In this document: positions 52,353-62,557 of the stretch, one piece after another | How the letters are laid out: each line of letters begins with the position of its first letter | Numbering within the stretch: position 1 is the first letter of the stretch | From: Vibrio hibernica | GTDB taxonomy: Bacteria; Pseudomonadota; Gammaproteobacteria; Enterobacterales; Vibrionaceae | DNA: 64,000 nt | Assembly: GCF_015223435.1 (NCBI RefSeq) | Contig: NZ_VHKO01000005.1 | Span: forward strand, 62,001 to 126,000 | Reading direction: 5' to 3' | Position numbers and translations under genes: made by a program | The notes under the pieces: generated by a model | The model's database searches: none | Seen by the model: the letters and a program-made list of their open reading frames with translations, nothing else | What the model was told of the DNA's origin: nothing

Positions 52353-53462
52353 TTATACGCCAGGTTCTTGATATAAGCGGCGGCATGCTCTGCCATCGCT
52401 GTGAAATAAATGGCAACGGTAAGCCGGAATACCAATTTCAAAGGCATCTCCAGACTCTACATCTAACGTATCGTTTTGACGGTAGATGACATCAGCATCA
52501 ACGTGATCAAGGTTTAAGTAGACTTGGGTTTCGTTACCTAGTTTTTCTACTACTTGCACCTTGCCTTTAATACTGACATCGCCTTCATTTGCTGGCAGTA
52601 AATGTTCTGGGCGTACGCCTAATGACATGCGATCACCTTGCTTGACCGTACTACCATCCACCTGTATCCAAAAAGCGGCTTGGCTTGCGAGTTCTACTTT
52701 CACACGCTCAGCTTCGACTTCTTTGATTTGTACATTAATAAAGTTCATTTTTGGCGAGCCAATAAATCCTGCCACAAAACGGTTTTCTGGATAGTGGTAA
52801 AGCTCTAATGGCTTACCTACTTGTGAAACACTGCCGCCATCTAATACCACGATTTTATCGGCCATGGTCATTGCTTCTACTTGGTCATGAGTCACATATA
52901 TCATGGTGCAACCGAGTTTCTTGTGTAGCTTGGCAAGTTCAATTCGCATTTGGACACGTAGCGCAGCATCGAGATTAGAAAGTGGTTCATCGAGCAAGAA
53001 TACTTTAGGTTGCGCCACCAACGTACGACCAATTGCGACTCGTTGACGCTGACCACCCGATAGTGCTTTTGGGCGACGCTCTAATAAATGACCGAGTTGT
53101 AAAATATCCGCGGCGTGATCAACGCGAGATTTGATTTTGGCTTTATCTTCTTTAGCCAGTTTTAAACCAAAAGACATATTGTCGAATAAATTTAAGTGCG
53201 GATACAGCGCATAAGATTGAAACACCATGCCGACGCCACGCTCTGATGGAGGTACATCGTTCATTTTTTTGTCGCCAATGAAAAGCTCGCCAGAGGTAAT
53301 GTCTTCTAAACCAGCAATGCAGCGTAGTAATGTCGATTTACCGCAACCAGACGGACCAACAAACACGACAAATTCACCATCTTGAATATCTAAATTGATA
53401 TCTTGAGAAATGAGGTTGTCACCGTACGCTTTACATACTTTTCGCAGCGTTACACTCGTCAT
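52353..53462 (-). CDS. malK: Maltose/maltodextrin ABC transporter ATPase
   Basis: 369 residues (E. coli MalK 371). Walker [10 protein letters not shown], signature [19 protein letters not shown], Walker [14 protein letters not shown], switch His in [24 protein letters not shown]-terminal regulatory TOBE domain (about 240-369) includes [28 protein letters not shown]. It energises MalFG, and in enterics also inhibits MalT. Divergent from malEFG across about 490 bp containing MalT-like boxes. Confidence 0.96.
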   Translation of the reverse strand: MTSVTLRKVCKAYGDNLISQDINLDIQDGEFVVFVGPSGCGKSTLLRCIAGLEDITSGELFIGDKKMNDVPPSERGVGMVFQSYALYPHLNLFDNMSFGLKLAKEDKAKIKSRVDHAADILQLGHLLERRPKALSGGQRQRVAIGRTLVAQPKVFLLDEPLSNLDAALRVQMRIELAKLHKKLGCTMIYVTHDQVEAMTMADKIVVLDGGSVSQVGKPLELYHYPENRFVAGFIGSPKMNFINVQIKEVEAERVKVELASQAAFWIQVDGSTVKQGDRMSLGVRPEHLLPANEGDVSIKGKVQVVEKLGNETQVYLNLDHVDADVIYRQNDTLDVESGDAFEIGIPAYRCHLFHSDGRACRRLYQEPGV

Positions 53463-53957
53463 TGGTCCGTTCCTTTTCTTTTTATTGGTTTGGCAACAAG
53501 TTGATATGAGAGGTTGCCTTTAATGTAAATAATTTGCTATGGAATCTATATTACTTGAGTGCATCAAAGCTGCCTCCTCCTTGCATGATTAATTTTTGGT
53601 GGACAGAGGGGGAGGAGTGCATAGATCACACTTTTTAATCCAGATCATCTTTGGAGTAAATACTCAATAATTGGCATGCGTTCGATCACGTTTATGCTTT
53701 GTTGTAAGGTATATTAGCAAATTATTGTGAATCTAAATCACAGTTTTTATCTTGCTGCGTGGGGGCGTAGAGATTAGGAGGATGTCCATCATTTCTAATT
53801 ATTGCAAGATTTAACCGTGCCAAGATGTCTAGCCAATGTGAATGAATATAGATCTTGCTACTAATGGGTATAGCTCTTGCTGCTCAGGACTCGTTATCGT
53901 GTTACCGACCCTACAGGTTGTAACCGCCAAATAAGAACAATAGAAAGGATCATGGAA
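53463..53957. promoter_or_regulatory. malK-malE divergent control region
   Basis: MalT-like boxes (consensus GGRGGA or GGGGAKGAGG): GGGGAGGAGT at 53609-53618, TTAGGAGGATGT at 53774-53785, and on the minus strand GGAGGAGG (53580-53573). A CRP-like TGTGA-N7-TCACA is at 53725-53741; its spacing is one base more than the N6 consensus. Confidence 0.6.
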
Positions 53958-55136
53958 ATGAAAAAAATCCTCAAAACTGCCATTTTATGTAGCTTAGCGT
54001 TAAGTGGTGTGAGTGCTCATGCCGCCATTGAAGAAGGTCAACTGACCATATGGATTAATGGTGATAAAGGCTATAACGGTCTTGCTGAAGTGGGTAAAAA
54101 ATTTGAAGCGGACACTGGCATTCAAGTGACGGTTTCTCATCCTGATAAATTAGAAGAGAAATTCCCACAATTGGCTTCAACCGGTGATGGCCCTGATATT
54201 GTTCTTTGGGCGCACGATCGCTTTGGTGGATATGCGAAAGCAGGACTATTAGCAGAAGTGAAACCTTCGGCTGAATTCAAGTCGAAATTCTCTGATTTCA
54301 CGTGGGATGCAGTTTCTTACGATGGTAAATACATCGGCTATCCTGTTGCAGTTGAATCCTTATCGCTTATTTACAATAAAGACTTAATCAAAACCCCACC
54401 TAAAAACTGGGAAGATATTGCTGCTCTTGATAAGAAGCTACAAAAAGAGGGTAAGCACGCCATCATGTGGAACCTGTCAGAACCTTTCTTTACTTGGCCA
54501 ATTCTTGCGGCTGACGGTGGATACGCGTTTAAATTTGAAAATGGTGCTTACAACCCTAAAGATGTGGGTGTGAATAACGCGGGTGCAGTGAATGCGATGA
54601 GTTTTGTGAAAGGCTTAGTCGATCAAAAAGTGATTTCACCTGATGTGGATTACACTATTGCAGAATCTGGTTTCAACAAAGGTGAAGTCGCGATGACCAT
54701 TAATGGTCCTTGGTCTTGGGCTAACATTGATAAAGCGGGTATTAATTACGGTGTGACCACATTGCCAATGTTTAATGGCAAACCATCAAAACCATTTGTT
54801 GGTGTGTTAACGGCGGGCATTAGCTCAGCATCACCAAACAAAGATTTAGCGGTTGAGTTTATTGAAAATTACATGCTAACCAAAGACGGTTTAAAAGCTA
54901 TCAATGACGATACGCCATTAGGCGCGGTAGCGTTAAAATCGTATCAAACTGAGTTAGCGAAAGATCCACGTATTGCTGCCACCATGAGTAATGCGCAAAA
55001 TGGTGAAATTATGCCAAATATCTCTGAAATGTCGGCATTCTGGTACGCGGAAAAAGCGGCCATTGGTAATGTGGTTAATGGTCGTCAATCGGTGAAAGAA
55101 GCACTAAATACAGTTGCTGAACGCATGACGAAATAA
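53958..55136 (+). CDS. malE: Maltose/maltodextrin-binding protein
   Basis: 392 residues (E. coli 396). I start at the ATG at 53958, eight bases after AAAGGA; a closer ATG at 53952 is poorly spaced, and an earlier in-frame start is implausible. Signal peptide [23 protein letters not shown], then [48 protein letters not shown], the MalE opening. Ligand residues are visible in [19 protein letters not shown] and [18 protein letters not shown]. Periplasmic receptor delivering maltodextrin to MalFGK2. Confidence 0.96.
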   Translation: MKKILKTAILCSLALSGVSAHAAIEEGQLTIWINGDKGYNGLAEVGKKFEADTGIQVTVSHPDKLEEKFPQLASTGDGPDIVLWAHDRFGGYAKAGLLAEVKPSAEFKSKFSDFTWDAVSYDGKYIGYPVAVESLSLIYNKDLIKTPPKNWEDIAALDKKLQKEGKHAIMWNLSEPFFTWPILAADGGYAFKFENGAYNPKDVGVNNAGAVNAMSFVKGLVDQKVISPDVDYTIAESGFNKGEVAMTINGPWSWANIDKAGINYGVTTLPMFNGKPSKPFVGVLTAGISSASPNKDLAVEFIENYMLTKDGLKAINDDTPLGAVALKSYQTELAKDPRIAATMSNAQNGEIMPNISEMSAFWYAEKAAIGNVVNGRQSVKEALNTVAERMTK

Positions 55137-55195
55137 TATCTCGTGTTCTCACTGGTCTTGGTTTATCGCTTCATGGGTAAATTAAATCCAGTGTT

Positions 55196-55233
55196 GTGAG
55201 AGGGAAGAGAGCTGCCTCTTTCTTCTTTCTCAC
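55196..55233 (+). promoter_or_regulatory. Hairpin between malE and malF
   Basis: GTGAGA (55196-55201) pairs with TCTCAC (55228-55233), with an inner AGAG/CTCT pair. There is no U-run. In E. coli, REP elements at this position stabilise malE mRNA; this may be the equivalent. Confidence 0.5.
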
Positions 55234-55391
55234 TCACTTATTTATTTGCTTCTTATGTAACGGTAGACGAAACGTTTATCGATGCCTTTGATTAGAGTTT
55301 GGGCTTTGTTTCAATCTCTTATGCCGTTTCAAAAGCTGACGTGTTTTCAAAACTTCTGTTTAGATCATGCGATATGGTAATGGAATCTATT

Positions 55392-57002
55392 ATGTCTTCG
55401 AATCTTGTGTCATCTCATCCCCTTCATATTCCAGAGTCTGCTTCTCAATCATGGCTTAAGTCTCATTGGGTTAAAATGGCGGTGTTGTCTGCGGTTACTC
55501 TACTCAATGGTTATGCGATCGTTTTAATGTACTCGCGCGGTGAATTTGCTTTTGCGTTGCTCACTTTGATTTTAGCGTCTATGGGTGTTTATGTTTTTGC
55601 TCGTAAACGGACTTACGCTCATCGCTATATTTATCCTGGTGTAGCGGGGATGATCTTATTTATTATTTTCCCATTGATTTATACCATCGGTTTGGCGTTT
55701 ACCAACTATAGCGGCGCCAATCAGTTAAGTTTTGAACGAGCTCAAAGCGTATTAATGGATCAAACGTTTCAAAGTGGTGACAGTTATTCGTTTGAATTAC
55801 GTCAACACGACGACCTTTACTCCATTGCTTTAAAGCTTAGAACACCTAATAAGCAAGGTGACACTTGGCTGATTTCAGCGCCGATTTCCTTGAACAAAGG
55901 TTCATTACCACAACAATCCGAATCTATAAAATTACAGCCTTCTAACACTTTATCCGGTAATAAAGTCCCGCTAAAGTCAGTGATCCAAAACCGTAATGTA
56001 TTAAGTGAATTTGTGGTTGAAACGCCAGATGGCACCGATCTTAAAATGTCGGGTTTACGCAAGTTTGCACAAGTGAAATCACTGTATACGCTTGATGCAG
56101 ATGGCGAGAGCTTAGTGAACAATAAAACCGGTGAAGTATTAAAACCGAATTACAAGATTGGTTACTACCAAACCGTTGATACGAATGGCGCATTTATCGG
56201 CCAACCGATGACGCCAGGTTTTATTGTGAATATTGGTTTTGATAACTTTACTCGTATCTTTAACGATCCGGGTATTCAAGGTCCATTCTTTAAAATCTTT
56301 GTGTGGACGGTATTGTTCTCAGCCATCACTGTGGCGTTAACGCTTGCCTTTGGCGTGATTTTGGCACAAATCGTTTCTTGGGAAGCATTAAAAGGACGTG
56401 GTTTATATCGTGTGTTATTAATCCTTCCTTATGCTGTGCCGGCGTTCATTTCAATTTTGATCTTTAAAGGACTATTTAACCAAAGCTTTGGTGAGATCAA
56501 TCAATTACTACAAGGCTTATTTGGCTTAAGCCCAGCATGGTTTACTGACCCGACACTCGCTAAAACTATGATCATTATCGTCAATACTTGGCTCGGTTAT
56601 CCGTACATGATGATCTTGGCGATGGGGATGTTAAAAGCGATCCCAGATGATCTGTATGAAGCATCAGCAATGGATGGCGCAGGACCCATCGATAACTTCT
56701 TTAAAATTACGTTGCCATTATTGGTTAAGCCAATGGTGCCGTTATTAATTGCCAGCTTTGCATTTAACTTTAACAACTTTGTATTAATCCAATTATTAAC
56801 CAATGGTGCGCCCGACATGATTGGCACCACGGTTCCAGCCGGTCATACTGATTTATTGGTAAGTTACACCTACCGTATTGCCTTTGAAGGCGCTGGTGGT
56901 CAAGACTTTGGCCTAGCGGGCGCGATTGCAACTTTGATCTTCTTATTGGTTGGCGGTTTGTCACTGCTGAACATGAAATTCACCAAGCTAGAAACAGAAT
57001 AA
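55392..57002 (+). CDS. malF: Maltose/maltodextrin ABC transporter permease MalF
   Basis: 536 residues (E. coli 514). I start at the ATG at 55392 (MSSNLVSSHPLHIPESASQSW), 6 bases after GGAA. The upstream in-frame stretch from 55299 has no ribosome site. WVKMAVLSAVTLLNGYAIVLMYSRGEFAFALLTLILASMGVYVFARKRTYAHRYIYPGVAGMILFIIFPLIYTIGLAFTNYSGANQLSFERAQ aligns with MalF. The large periplasmic P2 loop follows (about 105-270). The EAA motif is EASAMDGAGPIDNFFKITLPLLVKP. Forms the inner-membrane channel with MalG. Confidence 0.94.
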   Translation: MSSNLVSSHPLHIPESASQSWLKSHWVKMAVLSAVTLLNGYAIVLMYSRGEFAFALLTLILASMGVYVFARKRTYAHRYIYPGVAGMILFIIFPLIYTIGLAFTNYSGANQLSFERAQSVLMDQTFQSGDSYSFELRQHDDLYSIALKLRTPNKQGDTWLISAPISLNKGSLPQQSESIKLQPSNTLSGNKVPLKSVIQNRNVLSEFVVETPDGTDLKMSGLRKFAQVKSLYTLDADGESLVNNKTGEVLKPNYKIGYYQTVDTNGAFIGQPMTPGFIVNIGFDNFTRIFNDPGIQGPFFKIFVWTVLFSAITVALTLAFGVILAQIVSWEALKGRGLYRVLLILPYAVPAFISILIFKGLFNQSFGEINQLLQGLFGLSPAWFTDPTLAKTMIIIVNTWLGYPYMMILAMGMLKAIPDDLYEASAMDGAGPIDNFFKITLPLLVKPMVPLLIASFAFNFNNFVLIQLLTNGAPDMIGTTVPAGHTDLLVSYTYRIAFEGAGGQDFGLAGAIATLIFLLVGGLSLLNMKFTKLETE

Positions 57003-57014
57003 GGAGTACTGACT

Positions 57015-57905
57015 ATGGCTATGGTTCAACCAAAATCATTAAAATACCGTTTGTGGGCAACCCATGTAGGAATGTGGGTTTTTCTTGCGGTGATGATGTT
57101 TCCTCTGTTGATGGTGATTGCTATTTCTTTACGTGAAGGCAATTACGCGGCTGGGGAACTTATTCCTAGCAACCCATCATTAGAGCATTGGAAGCTGGCA
57201 CTTGGATTTGATGTGGTACATGCCGATGGCAGCGTGACCAAACCGCCATTTCCCGTTTTGTTATGGCTATGGAACTCAGTAAAAGTGGCAGGTTTAACCG
57301 CGATTGGAATTGTGACGTTATCAACCACCTGCGCTTATGCTTTTGCTCGCATGAAGTTTAAAGGCAAAACCTTAATTCTTCGTTCAATGCTGATTTTCCA
57401 AATGTTCCCAGCGGTACTGGCGCTAGTCGCTTTATACGCCTTGTTTGATCGTTTAGGTACTTACGTTCCATTCTTAGGTTTGAATACGCACGGTGGTGTG
57501 GTGTTCGCTTACATGGGAGGCATAGCACTACATGTTTGGACGATTAAAGGTTATTTTGAATCAATTGATAATTCGTTAGAAGAAGCCGCCGCTCTAGATG
57601 GTGCAACTCCATGGCAAGCTTTCCGTTTAGTATTATTGCCGTTATCCGTTCCAATTCTAGCGGTGGTATTTATCTTGTCATTCATTGCTGCGGTCACTGA
57701 GGTGCCAGTTGCTTCATTACTGCTACGAGATGTGAATTCATACACTTTAGCGGTAGGCATGCAGCAGTACTTATACCCACAAAACTACCTATGGGGTGAC
57801 TTTGCCGCGGCGGCGGTACTTTCGGCATTACCGATCACCATTGTGTTCTTAATGGCGCAGAAGTTTTTAGTAGGCGGATTAACCGCTGGTGGTGTGAAAG
57901 GGTAG
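57015..57905 (+). CDS. malG: Maltose/maltodextrin ABC transporter permease MalG
   Basis: 296 residues, identical in length to E. coli Mal[65 protein letters not shown] is the family start. The EAA loop is [36 protein letters not shown] and the C-terminal tail [13 protein letters not shown] matches MalG, which reaches into the MalK site. GGAGTACTGACT precedes the ATG. It starts 12 bp after malF and closes the operon. Confidence 0.96.
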   Translation: MAMVQPKSLKYRLWATHVGMWVFLAVMMFPLLMVIAISLREGNYAAGELIPSNPSLEHWKLALGFDVVHADGSVTKPPFPVLLWLWNSVKVAGLTAIGIVTLSTTCAYAFARMKFKGKTLILRSMLIFQMFPAVLALVALYALFDRLGTYVPFLGLNTHGGVVFAYMGGIALHVWTIKGYFESIDNSLEEAAALDGATPWQAFRLVLLPLSVPILAVVFILSFIAAVTEVPVASLLLRDVNSYTLAVGMQQYLYPQNYLWGDFAAAAVLSALPITIVFLMAQKFLVGGLTAGGVKG

Positions 57906-57932
57906 GCTTTTAAACAAATAGTGATAAATAAC

Positions 57933-57968
57933 AAATGCCACAGATTTTAAGTCTGTGGCATTTTTGTA
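57933..57968 (+). terminator. Terminator of malEFG
   Basis: AAATGCCACAGA (57933-57944) pairs perfectly with TCTGTGGCATTT (57952-57963), followed by TTG and T-rich sequence. Confidence 0.92.
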
Positions 57969-59000
57969 TGATTAATCACATCCATTTGGAATTGATATTT
58001 CAATCAGAACTAACCAACTGCTTCTTGCCTCGCAGGGCTTTGTTGCGTAATTCGATGGAACTAAATGTGTAAGTGACAATCAGATCACATACATCCTATT
58101 AAACTGTCGATATCCATGGCAAAATCTCGCTATAAGACCAAAAACTGGAAGCAATATAATCAATCACTTATTAAACGTGGCTCACTCACTTTCTGGATTG
58201 GTGAAGAAGCGATCCAAGAATGGGAAGAAGCTAAGCAAGGAAAGCGTGGAAGGCCCCGTATTTTTAGAGATTTAGCGATAACAACAGCACTTATGGTGAA
58301 ACGACTATTTTCAATGCCCTTAAGGGCATTGCAGGGATTTATAGACTCTGTATTTCAACTTGCTCAAGTCTCACTCATTTGTCCTCATTATTCCTGTATT
58401 AGTCGTCGAGCTAAAGGAGTTGAAGTCTCATTTAAAACAAAAATTCGTGGCACGATTCAGCACTTAGCCATTGATTCTACTGGCCTCAAGGTTTATGGCG
58501 AAGGTGAATACGAAGTAAGGAAACATGGAACAAATGGGAAACGTCGGATCTGGCGTAAATTACACCTTGGCGTTGATGTTGTTATCCATGAAATTATTAT
58601 GGCAGAATTAACGTTATCCAATATCAGTGAGGGAGAAGTTCTACCAAATTTGCTAAAGCAAACACGTCGAACAATCTTAGAGATATCAGGCGATGGCGCT
58701 TATGATACTCGACAATGCTATGAAGCCACCCAGATCAAAAAAGCAATCCTACTTATTCCAGCAAGACGGAGGGCAAGCTTTTGGGAAAAGGGACATCCAC
58801 GCAATCTATCCGTTGGTTTTCAGCAGTTTTATGGTTCAAATAAGCAGTGGAAAACACGGTTTGGGTACCATAAAGGTCAATTTCAGAAACGGCGATGCAT
58901 CGCGTCAAAAAGCTACTGGGTGGAACACTAAGCTTAAGAAATTATAATGCTCAAGTTGGAGGGTAATCCTCCCATTTCTAACTGCAGTTAAAAGTAGAAG

Positions 59001-59438
59001 TTAAGCTGCCATCAATGGTGGTCTACCACCATTGGCTTTATGAGGCCGTTCATGATTATAAAACCAAAGCCAATTGGTTGCATAGTCTTGGACATCTTCC
59101 AATGAATCGAAAATGTGCTTGCTCACCCAACTGTATCGAATGGTTCGGTTATGCCTTTCAATATAAGCATTTTGTTGTGGATTCCTAGGTTGAATGTAAT
59201 CAACCCGAATTCCATGTTGTTTTGCCCAATTAGTAAATTCATGACTAATGAATTCAGGCCCATTATCACATCGAATTGCGATGGGTTTTGACTGCCATTC
59301 TAGAAGCTGATCCAGAGTGCGCATAACTCGTGAAGCAGGCAAAGAAAATCCTGCTTCAATCGCTAAACCTTCCCGACGATAGTCATCAATTACATTAAAT
59401 AAGCGATAATTTCGACCATCAGATAGCTGCTCGTGCAT
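59001..59438 (-). pseudogene. IS3-family orfB remnant (integrase core)
   Basis: 145 residues of the DDE integrase core: [44 protein letters not shown] with the second Asp and final Glu in [11 protein letters not shown] and [24 protein letters not shown]. Upstream the frame meets a TAG in GATCAAGTTTAGTCTATAGA (expected DQVWSMDF), a Trp-to-stop change at about 59450. The N-terminal half is damaged by further stops and frameshifts. Confidence 0.88.
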
Positions 59439-59863
59439 AAAATCTATAGACTAAACTTGATCAGAACGGAGCGGTTCCTTTAATAGTTCAGGTTTATTAC
59501 GTTTTGGCCTTCGACGTGGCTTAATGCGAAGATTTAAAGCTAACTCACAGTAAATACGGTAGACGCGTTTATGATATCCAACGATAGCCTTTCACATTGC
59601 GTAAATAATCAAAACACAAACCAAAGCCCCAATCACTTTGAGCTAAAGTCAGTGAGATTAATCAATCGGCAATTAAATCATTTTCAGCACTCAACTTAGG
59701 CTGATATCGATAACAGGTTTCACTTACGTGAAACCATTCGCATGCTTTTTTTAATACTGACTAAATGTTTCGCCACCGAACTCTGAGCCATCTCACGACG
59801 CTCACAGGGCTTCACCACTTTTTTGACATAGCATCTTGAATAACTTCGGCTTTTAGCCGTTCT

Positions 59864-60079
59864 TCAGCATACATTTTTTTTGAGTCGACGATTTTCATCT
59901 TCAAGTTCTTTTAATCGAGCCATCAACGAGGCATCCATACCTCCATATTCTGCACGCCATTTATAAAAAGAAGCGTTACTCATTCCATGCTCACGACAAA
60001 GCTCAGGCACAGGCGTGCCGGCTTCAGCTTGTTTTAGGATGGAAAGGATCTGACTGTCCGTGTACCGTGATTTTTTCAT
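59864..60079 (-). pseudogene. IS3-family orfA remnant
   Basis: 71 residues MKKSRYTDSQILSILKQAEAGTPVPELCREHGMSNASFYKWRAEYGGMDASLMARLKELEDENRRLKKNVC. The helix-turn-helix and leucine-zipper part of orfA. An extra A in the A-run after RRLKK (expected KKMYAEERL) truncates it. Confidence 0.88.
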
Positions 60080-60281
60080 ATTGAATCTCCTACGTTTAGA
60101 TTACGAGAAAATTCTACTTTTGCCAGTGGTTATTTTTAGGGGGGATTACCGGAGAAGCTTACGCAATAATTAAAGCTTTAAATAAGCTAACAGGGCTAGG
60201 TATACTTAAAACTTACCGAATTGATTGAAATACCACCATTTAGGTGTTGTTACCTCTAAATTTGAATTACGCAACAAAGCC

Positions 60282-60473
60282 GTAAATAGAACGAATAAAA
60301 ACTTACTAGTTTATAATCTAATTAAATGGAAATAACTCCCTAGTAATAGGAGATATTTCCTATAAATTTCGTTAAAATGGTAAGGATTATGACTAATGTA
60401 TTTTAGTTAACTATAATTTGGCTTAAATGACTGGTTTGTTAAGAATTTCATCGCGTGTGAAAGGGAATATAAT
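60282..60473. other. Intergenic region before the lipoprotein gene
   Basis: 192 bp, AT-rich, ending in AAAGGGAA before the ATG. The palindrome-like AACTCCCTAGTAATAGGAGATA near 60338 is noted but not interpretable. Confidence 0.4.
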
Positions 60474-61142
60474 ATGAAAAAAATTTACTTAGCTTTAGCT
60501 ATTGCAGGGACGCTTACTGGATGTACTTCTAACTCGGATAAGGCGCCTGTAAATACTACGCCAGTACCCGCTATGGGCAAAGTTGCTGATGGTGCATTTA
60601 CTCGTTTTGCTTTAAATGGCAACAGCAGTGGTGCTTGGTTGGTGCATGCTACACCAGAGTTAGGTTTAGGCGCGGTTGAAGCAACGAATATTACCGCTTC
60701 TGGTGATCCTGGTTCTCTTCGTTTGTTTTACCCTTCAATCAATGAAAGCTCAATGTTACAAGCAGGGCCTGGTGTAAGCCAAATTATTCCAAATATTGAA
60801 CCAGATACCGATTACCTTTTGACGGTTTATTACCGTGATGAAAAAGGCGATGAGTCACCAAACTTACTTGAGTTGGGTGTGAAAGATATGGGTGTTGGTT
60901 CTCTAGCTGGCAACACCTTAAGAACAAAGGTATTTACCAATGATGATATTGTTGGTTCTGGTGGCGATGATACGAATGGTTTCCGTAAAGTGGAATTAGC
61001 CTTTAATTCAGGCAGTAACACAACGTTGGAGGTTTATGCACTAACTCACCTTAACAGCACTGAAAATATCGACATGAATGGTGAGATAGCCCTCCAAACA
61101 GAGGTGTTTATTGATGATGTCGTGCTAAAGGCTGATGATTAA
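60474..61142 (+). CDS. Putative lipoprotein with a carbohydrate-binding-like fold
   Basis: 222 residues. Lipobox LTGC (MKKIYLALAIAGTLTGCTSNSDK) predicts an outer-membrane or periplasmic lipoprotein. The mature part is beta-rich (GAFTRFALNGNSSGAWLVHATPELGLGAVEATNITASGDPGSLRLFYP, TDYLLTVYYRDEKGDE, TEVFIDDVVLKADD), similar in style to CBM-like beta-sandwiches with a terminal strand of the form F.DDV.L. It is probably associated with polysaccharide use; there is no catalytic domain. It stands alone between IS regions, so its original operon is unclear. Confidence 0.55.
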   Translation: MKKIYLALAIAGTLTGCTSNSDKAPVNTTPVPAMGKVADGAFTRFALNGNSSGAWLVHATPELGLGAVEATNITASGDPGSLRLFYPSINESSMLQAGPGVSQIIPNIEPDTDYLLTVYYRDEKGDESPNLLELGVKDMGVGSLAGNTLRTKVFTNDDIVGSGGDDTNGFRKVELAFNSGSNTTLEVYALTHLNSTENIDMNGEIALQTEVFIDDVVLKADD

Positions 61143-61250
61143 TCGAGCTTAATACCTAAAGCTCTAATTATTATAACCTAGTACAAGAAAACCCCCTGAT
61201 ATTTTTGAACTGACCCCCAATAGTTGGACAACCAACATTGGGGGTTATTT

Positions 61251-61376
61251 ATGTCTAAATACACCAGAGAATTAAAACTCTGCATCGGACAACGATGTCT
61301 TGACGGCGAATCTTCTGGAACTCTTGCCAAAGAGTTCTCTATTGATTCTAAGCAAATCCGATACTGGGCTTCAGTT
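61251..61376 (+). pseudogene. IS3-family orfA remnant (5' part)
   Basis: MSKYTRELKLCIGQRCLDGESSGTLAKEFSIDSKQIRYWAS is the helix-turn-helix start of an IS3 orfA (IS150-like). After RYWAS the sequence departs from the family, marking the boundary with the IS110 element near 61376. Confidence 0.75.
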
Positions 61377-61563
61377 GTAGTGGTCTTGAAGCTTTGGATG
61401 ATTAGCTATCTCCAAGCTCTAAAATCAGTGAGGATGTTGTACCACGTAATGTTTAACATTGAGCTGTAGATTATCCCCTGATTTTACTTTCTCTAATACT
61501 GGATGGTATCCGAGCACTTAGTGATTTACTAATGATGCTGTATGTACAAGTGGAGTCATTGAT
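61370..61563 (+). ncRNA. Candidate IS110 bridge-RNA region
   Basis: About 190 bp of non-coding DNA between the estimated IS left end and the transposase start. In IS110-group elements this region encodes the bridge RNA that pairs with donor and target DNA. Its position and length fit. Specific loops were not worked out, so this is inference by position. Confidence 0.4.
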
Positions 61564-62544
61564 ATGAGATTAAATGTTGGAATTGATGTAAGCAAAGAAA
61601 CGCTCGATCTCTGTTTATTGTTAAATCAAGCCAAGAGCGGCAGCAAATTTAAATGCTTCAAAAACAGAAAGATTGACTATTTAGCCATCAATGATTGGAT
61701 CTTGAAGCTATCTAAATGTCAGCCTAATGATATTGTCATTACGATGGAATCCACAGGGGTTTATCATGAAGCAATAGCCCTGTATTTATACACTATGGGC
61801 TTCCAAATCTTTATTTCAAATCCTGGCAAAGCTAAGAAATTTTCGCAAGCACTAGGGTTAATCCATAAAACTGATAAGTCAGATGCTTATATGCTCGCAA
61901 GATATGGGGCCGCTCAAAATGAGCAGATTCATTTATGGAAACCTGATGATGCTAATACCAGGAATATCAAGGCTTTAACTCGCAGATTATCCGCTTTAGA
62001 AAAAGATCGTTTAAGAGAAAACAACCGACTTGAAGCAAGTGAAATCAGCGATGCTCATAATAGAGTATTACTCTCAATTACTCGTATTATTAGGATCATA
62101 GAAGACGAAATACAAGAGATTGAAAACGAAATCGATACTATTATCTCTGCTTGTCCTACCATGAAAAAGAACCATGATTTACTCATGAGTGTCATCGGTA
62201 TAGGTAAGGTAATGTCCCGAGAGTTAGTCTATTTGTTTTCAGCTAAAAACTTTTCAACAGCTAAGCAAGCTGCAGCATATGTTGGCCTAATACCTAAGCT
62301 AAATGAATCAGGTTCGTTTAAAGGGAGAACGACACTGAGTAAAATTGGTCCATCCAGAATTCGATCCAAAATATTTTTAGCAGCAGTTAGTGCTGGAACA
62401 CATAACCCAGATATTAAAGCACAAAAAAATCGACTTCTAGCTGCTGGGAAAACTAAGATGCAAGCGTTAGGAGCTGCAATGAGAAAGCTAATTCAAATTT
62501 GCTTTGGTGTAAAAAAAACCAAACAAAATACAAATCTGAGTTAG
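61564..62544 (+). CDS. IS110-family transposase
   Basis: 326 residues, apparently intact. The N-terminal RuvC-like DEDD domain: GIDVSKETLDLCLL (first Asp), VITMESTGVYHEAIALYL (Glu) and HKTDKSDAYMLARYG (two Asp). The C-terminal transposase_20 domain: PTMKKNHDLLMSVIGIGKVMSRELVYLFSAKNFSTAKQAAAYVGLIPKLNESGSFKGRTTLSKIGPSRIRSKIFLAAVSA (Ser in the ESGS/GPSR region). IS110 recombinases use bridge RNA, not inverted repeats. Start ATG preceded by GTGGAGTCATTGAT. Confidence 0.92.
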   Translation: MRLNVGIDVSKETLDLCLLLNQAKSGSKFKCFKNRKIDYLAINDWILKLSKCQPNDIVITMESTGVYHEAIALYLYTMGFQIFISNPGKAKKFSQALGLIHKTDKSDAYMLARYGAAQNEQIHLWKPDDANTRNIKALTRRLSALEKDRLRENNRLEASEISDAHNRVLLSITRIIRIIEDEIQEIENEIDTIISACPTMKKNHDLLMSVIGIGKVMSRELVYLFSAKNFSTAKQAAAYVGLIPKLNESGSFKGRTTLSKIGPSRIRSKIFLAAVSAGTHNPDIKAQKNRLLAAGKTKMQALGAAMRKLIQICFGVKKTKQNTNLS

Positions 62545-62557
62545 CATAAAATTAGGG

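Larger units (their letters stand above)
58962..60150 (-). mobile_element. Nested IS3-family element (decayed, 1189 bp)
   Basis: Imperfect inverted ends: GGTAATCCTCCCATTTCTAA (left) and, reversed, GGTAATCCCCCCTAAAAATAA (right). A 4-bp target repeat GGAG flanks it (58958-58961 and 60151-60154). The orfA/orfB reading frames are broken, so it is probably inactive. Confidence 0.88.
58116..60228 (+). pseudogene. IS903-like transposase, frameshifted and interrupted
   Basis: The first part (58116-58870) reads MAKSRYKTKNWKQYNQSLIKRGSLTFWIGEEAIQEWEE... with RGRPRIFRDLAITTALMVKRLFSMPLRALQGFIDSVF and LAIDSTGLKVYGEGEYEVRKHG, like IS903 transposase. After GYHK a missing base shifts the frame (the near frame ends KSYWVEH at 58931). 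The correct continuation in the next frame is SISETAMHRVKKLLGGTLSLRNYNAQVG up to the nested IS at 58961. It resumes beyond the IS as EAYAIIKALNKLTGLGILKTYRID, stop 60226-60228. Confidence 0.9.
58036..60281. mobile_element. IS5-family, IS903-group element, disrupted by a nested IS3-family element
   Basis: The ends are GGCTTTGTTGCGTAATTC (left, from 58036) and its complement on the right (ending 60281). Subtracting the nested element and its duplication gives about 1053 bp, the size of IS903. No 9-bp target repeat is seen outside (left GCCTCGCAG, right GTAAATAGA), suggesting later rearrangement. The transposase gene carries a frameshift and the nested insertion. Confidence 0.9.

Noticed and set aside
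53725-53741. CRP site upstream of malE
   Set aside because: TGTGA and TCACA are spaced by seven bases, not six, so it is mentioned only as CRP-like.
58693-58947. Second frame inside the IS903-like gene as a separate gene
   Set aside because: It is the shifted continuation of the same transposase after a 1-base loss, not an independent gene.
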